This document shows positions 61,874 to 64,000 of a stretch of DNA of 64,000 nt, one piece after another. A program made the translations under genes and the position numbers. The DNA lies in NCBI RefSeq assembly GCF_000427785.1, contig NZ_ATYR01000001.1, positions 186,149 to 250,148 on the forward strand. Reading direction: 5' to 3'. The stretch comes from Massilia alkalitolerans DSM 17462. Lineage in GTDB: Bacteria; Pseudomonadota; Gammaproteobacteria; Burkholderiales; Burkholderiaceae_D. The notes under the pieces are model-generated. The model ran no database searches. It was not told the DNA's origin and saw only the letters and a program-made list of their open reading frames with translations. Within the stretch, counting starts at the first letter, position 1, and each line of letters opens with the position of its first letter.

Positions 61874-64000
61874 CGGCCGTCCTTCGCGTAGCGCGTCAAC
61901 AATTGTTCGATGCGCAGTTCGGTGCGGGCATCAAGCAGCGCCGGCAGCGCCAGCAGCTCATGCAAGCCCTTGGCAGCGGCGCCCTGCCCCGCGCCGTGGC
62001 CCGACTTGTGACCGGACTTGAGCGAACTTTGCAGCACCTCGACCTGCAGCTTGAGGCGCTCGCGCGCGAATTCGGCGCCGCTGTCGATGCCGGCCGCGAT
62101 CTCCAGGCGCAGCAGTTCGTGCAGCAGGTGGTCGCGATTGGCATCCAGCTGGCGGGCGTATCCGCTGCGGTCGCCTTCGAGCGCGCCCAGGGCGGCCTCG
62201 AAGCGCGCATGCAGCACCGGTTCGTAGCCGCCTTCGAGCGGCAGCAGCGCGTCCCAGCGCCCGCGCCAGTCGGAGGGATTGGTATGCGCGTCGGGATTGA
62301 CGATGGCGTTTTCCAGCGCCTGGATCAGGCGCAGCTTGTCGCGCACGGCGCCGGCCAGCGCCAGCCCGGCGGCGCGGCGCGCCACGTCGGCATGGTGCTG
62401 CACCGCCGCCAGCGCGGCGTGGTAGCGCTTCTCGATGCGGGCCTCGTGGGCGCGCGGCACCGGCCCGATCGCCGCCCACTCGGCCGCCGCCTCGCGCAGC
62501 AGCTTGCCGGCGGTGGCAGGGGTCGCATCCGGCGCGGCGGCTTCGAGACGCGCGCAGAGCGCCTCCTTGGCGGTTTCATGGGCGCGCCGTTCGGCGTCCG
62601 CCGCATGGGCGTGCTCCTTGCGCCTGGCGAACAGCGCGTCGCAGGCGGCGCGGAAGCGCTGCCACAGCGCCTGCTCGGCCTTGCGCTCGAGCGGCAGCGC
62701 ACGCGCATGCTCCTGCCAGCGCGCCTGCAGTTCGCGCAGCGCGTCGACGGCGTGACGGTCGTGCGGGTCGAGGGCCAGCGCTTCTTCGATCAGCTGCTCG
62801 CGCACGCTCATCTCGCCCTTGCGCTGTTCTTCCAGCGGACGCTGGAGCGTGTTCAGCGCATCGGAGAACAGCGCGTCGAGGCGCTTCTTGTCCTTGCGAT
62901 CGATCGCGCCCAGGTGGCTCCAGGCGGTACGCAGGCGCTGCACGGTGCCGGACACGTGTTTCCAGTCGGCCTCACCCGACTCCAGGCGCGCGATCTCGGC
63001 CTGGGCTTCCTCGACCAGGGCCTGGCCGCGCGCGGCATTGGCATGGCGCTCGTCGGCCAGGTGGCGGAAGTGGGCGGCGGCCGGCGCATAAGCCGCCGTG
63101 CAGGCGGCGTCGAAGCGCTCCCATAGCGAGCGCGGCGCGGGTCCCGACAGGCTGTCGAGCGCCTTCCAGCGTTCGCGCATGCTGCTGACCTTCTTGGCCA
63201 ACTCGCCCATCGCCAGGTTCTGGGTCGATAAGACCTCGACCTGCTTGATGAGTTCTTCGCGCGAGACGTTGCCGCCCCAGCGCGCCCAGTCGGACAGGCG
63301 CTTGAGCTCGGCGCGCACGTGGTTCAGGCGCTCGAGCTGGGCAGGCGTGAGGCGCATGCCCTTGTCCTTGCTTTCCTTGAGCGACTTGTCGAGCTCGGCG
63401 GCGGTGCCGAGGGACCCTTGCTGCAGCGCGGCTTCCATCGCGTCGAGCCGGTCCAGGAAGTGCTGGTCGGCGCCCTTGTTCTGGGCCTTGGGCGCTTTCG
63501 GTGCGGCGGGCGCGGCCGCGGCCGGCCTGGCCGGCTCCTGTTTCGGCCTGGGCGCCTCTTGCGGCAGGCTGGCCAGCAGCGCGTCGAAGCGCCCCTGCAG
63601 CTGTGCGCCCGGACCGTTGGCGGGCAATGCCGGCAGGCGCTGCCATTCCTTGCGGAGGAGTTCTGCCTTGAGTTCCGTCACCGGTTGGGCCTGCCATTGC
63701 GCGAGCGCAGCCTCGCGCGCGGCCAGCGCGGCGCGGTCCTGTTCGATGGTGGCCAGGCTGGCGGCCAGGCGCGCCTGCTCGGTGGCGACTTCCGCTACCA
63801 GCGCCCGCGGCAGCGACGCGTGGCCCGGCGCGACCAGCGCGGCGGCCTGCTCGCGCGACAAGGCGTCGAGGCGTTCGGCAAAGACGGCGGGTTCGAGGCC
63901 GCCCGAGTCGAGCTGGCGCAGCGCGGCCAGGCGGTCGATCATGGCGCGCTGCAACTGCACCTGGTCTTCCAGGCGCTTGCCGAGTTCGGTTCGAATGGTG
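61870..64000 (-). CDS. DUF349 coiled-coil protein, 5' end beyond the window
   Basis: Long Ala/Arg/Glu-rich helical protein with repeated DUF349-type units of about 60-70 residues (FDAACTAAYAPAAAHFRHLADERHANAARGQALVEEAQAEIARLE, LWQRFRAACDALFARRKEHAHAADAER, and RYHAALAAVQHHADVARRAAG). The frame is open to the window edge, with no stop, so the GTG at 63960 is not necessarily the start. Function unknown; similar proteins are cytoplasmic. Confidence 0.85.
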   Translation of the reverse strand, partial: TIRTELGKRLEDQVQLQRAMIDRLAALRQLDSGGLEPAVFAERLDALSREQAAALVAPGHASLPRALVAEVATEQARLAASLATIEQDRAALAAREAALAQWQAQPVTELKAELLRKEWQRLPALPANGPGAQLQGRFDALLASLPQEAPRPKQEPARPAAAAPAAPKAPKAQNKGADQHFLDRLDAMEAALQQGSLGTAAELDKSLKESKDKGMRLTPAQLERLNHVRAELKRLSDWARWGGNVSREELIKQVEVLSTQNLAMGELAKKVSSMRERWKALDSLSGPAPRSLWERFDAACTAAYAPAAAHFRHLADERHANAARGQALVEEAQAEIARLESGEADWKHVSGTVQRLRTAWSHLGAIDRKDKKRLDALFSDALNTLQRPLEEQRKGEMSVREQLIEEALALDPHDRHAVDALRELQARWQEHARALPLERKAEQALWQRFRAACDALFARRKEHAHAADAERRAHETAKEALCARLEAAAPDATPATAGKLLREAAAEWAAIGPVPRAHEARIEKRYHAALAAVQHHADVARRAAGLALAGAVRDKLRLIQALENAIVNPDAHTNPSDWRGRWDALLPLEGGYEPVLHARFEAALGALEGDRSGYARQLDANRDHLLHELLRLEIAAGIDSGAEFARERLKLQVEVLQSSLKSGHKSGHGAGQGAAAKGLHELLALPALLDARTELRIEQLLTRYAKDGR

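Overview
The window is GC-rich bacterial chromosome. The order of its housekeeping genes (rpoE-rseA-mucD-lepA-lepB-rnc-era-recO-pdxJ-acpS; yceD-rpmF-plsX-fabH-fabD-fabG-acpP-fabF; uvrC-pgsA-tRNA-Gly-tRNA-Cys) is typical of Betaproteobacteria. Two PEP-CTERM exported proteins, REP-like palindromes and the overall gene style point to the Oxalobacteraceae (Massilia/Telluria-like). That placement is inference; no 16S gene is present. No phage, IS element or CRISPR array was seen.

Region 1 (1-28.3 kb) is an almost complete anaerobic nitrate-respiration island. It holds the 3' end of a beta-carbonic anhydrase overlapping narX, then narL, a convergent hybrid histidine kinase, two nitrate/nitrite transporters (narK1, narK2), narGHJI, and a parvulin-type isomerase. 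Next come a YitT-type membrane protein and a small conserved protein, then the oxygen-independent ubiquinone genes ubiU-ubiV-ubiT with a Cys-rich DGC-domain gene. A B12-dependent (class II) ribonucleotide reductase, a small HMA-like protein and a nitroreductase follow. The island ends with molybdenum supply (moaD-moaE-modA-modB-modC) and a shortened NnrS-like membrane protein. Three promoters here (ubiU, nrdJ, HMA-like) carry near-identical FNR/CRP-type boxes centred 41.5 bp before the predicted start site. narK1 and narG share a different upstream element built from three [C/G]TAG tetramers at fixed spacing, and moaD carries part of it. NarX-NarL senses nitrate, NarK moves it, NarGHI reduces it with Mo cofactor supplied by Moa/Mod, UbiUVT makes quinone without O2, and NrdJ makes deoxynucleotides without O2.

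Region 2 (28.4-32.5 kb) has two tRNA-Cys and three identical tRNA-Gly genes behind one strong promoter, then pgsA and uvrC with its terminator. Region 3 (32.1-42.4 kb) is the long minus-strand rpoE-to-acpS block. It starts at a sigma-E-type promoter, its RseA lacks a membrane segment, and no rseB is present. Region 4 (42.4-49.9 kb) is the fatty-acid/phospholipid block with rpmF and yceD, with a large inverted repeat between fabH and fabD.

Region 5 (50.0-64.0 kb) is mixed. It holds maf, a tetrapyrrole-methylase-family gene, an EAL-HDOD protein, rlmJ with a long disordered tail, aceA, two tandem PEP-CTERM paralogues, clpB behind a heat-shock promoter, a YiaA-like protein, crcB, a second moaE, and a DUF349 gene cut by the window end.
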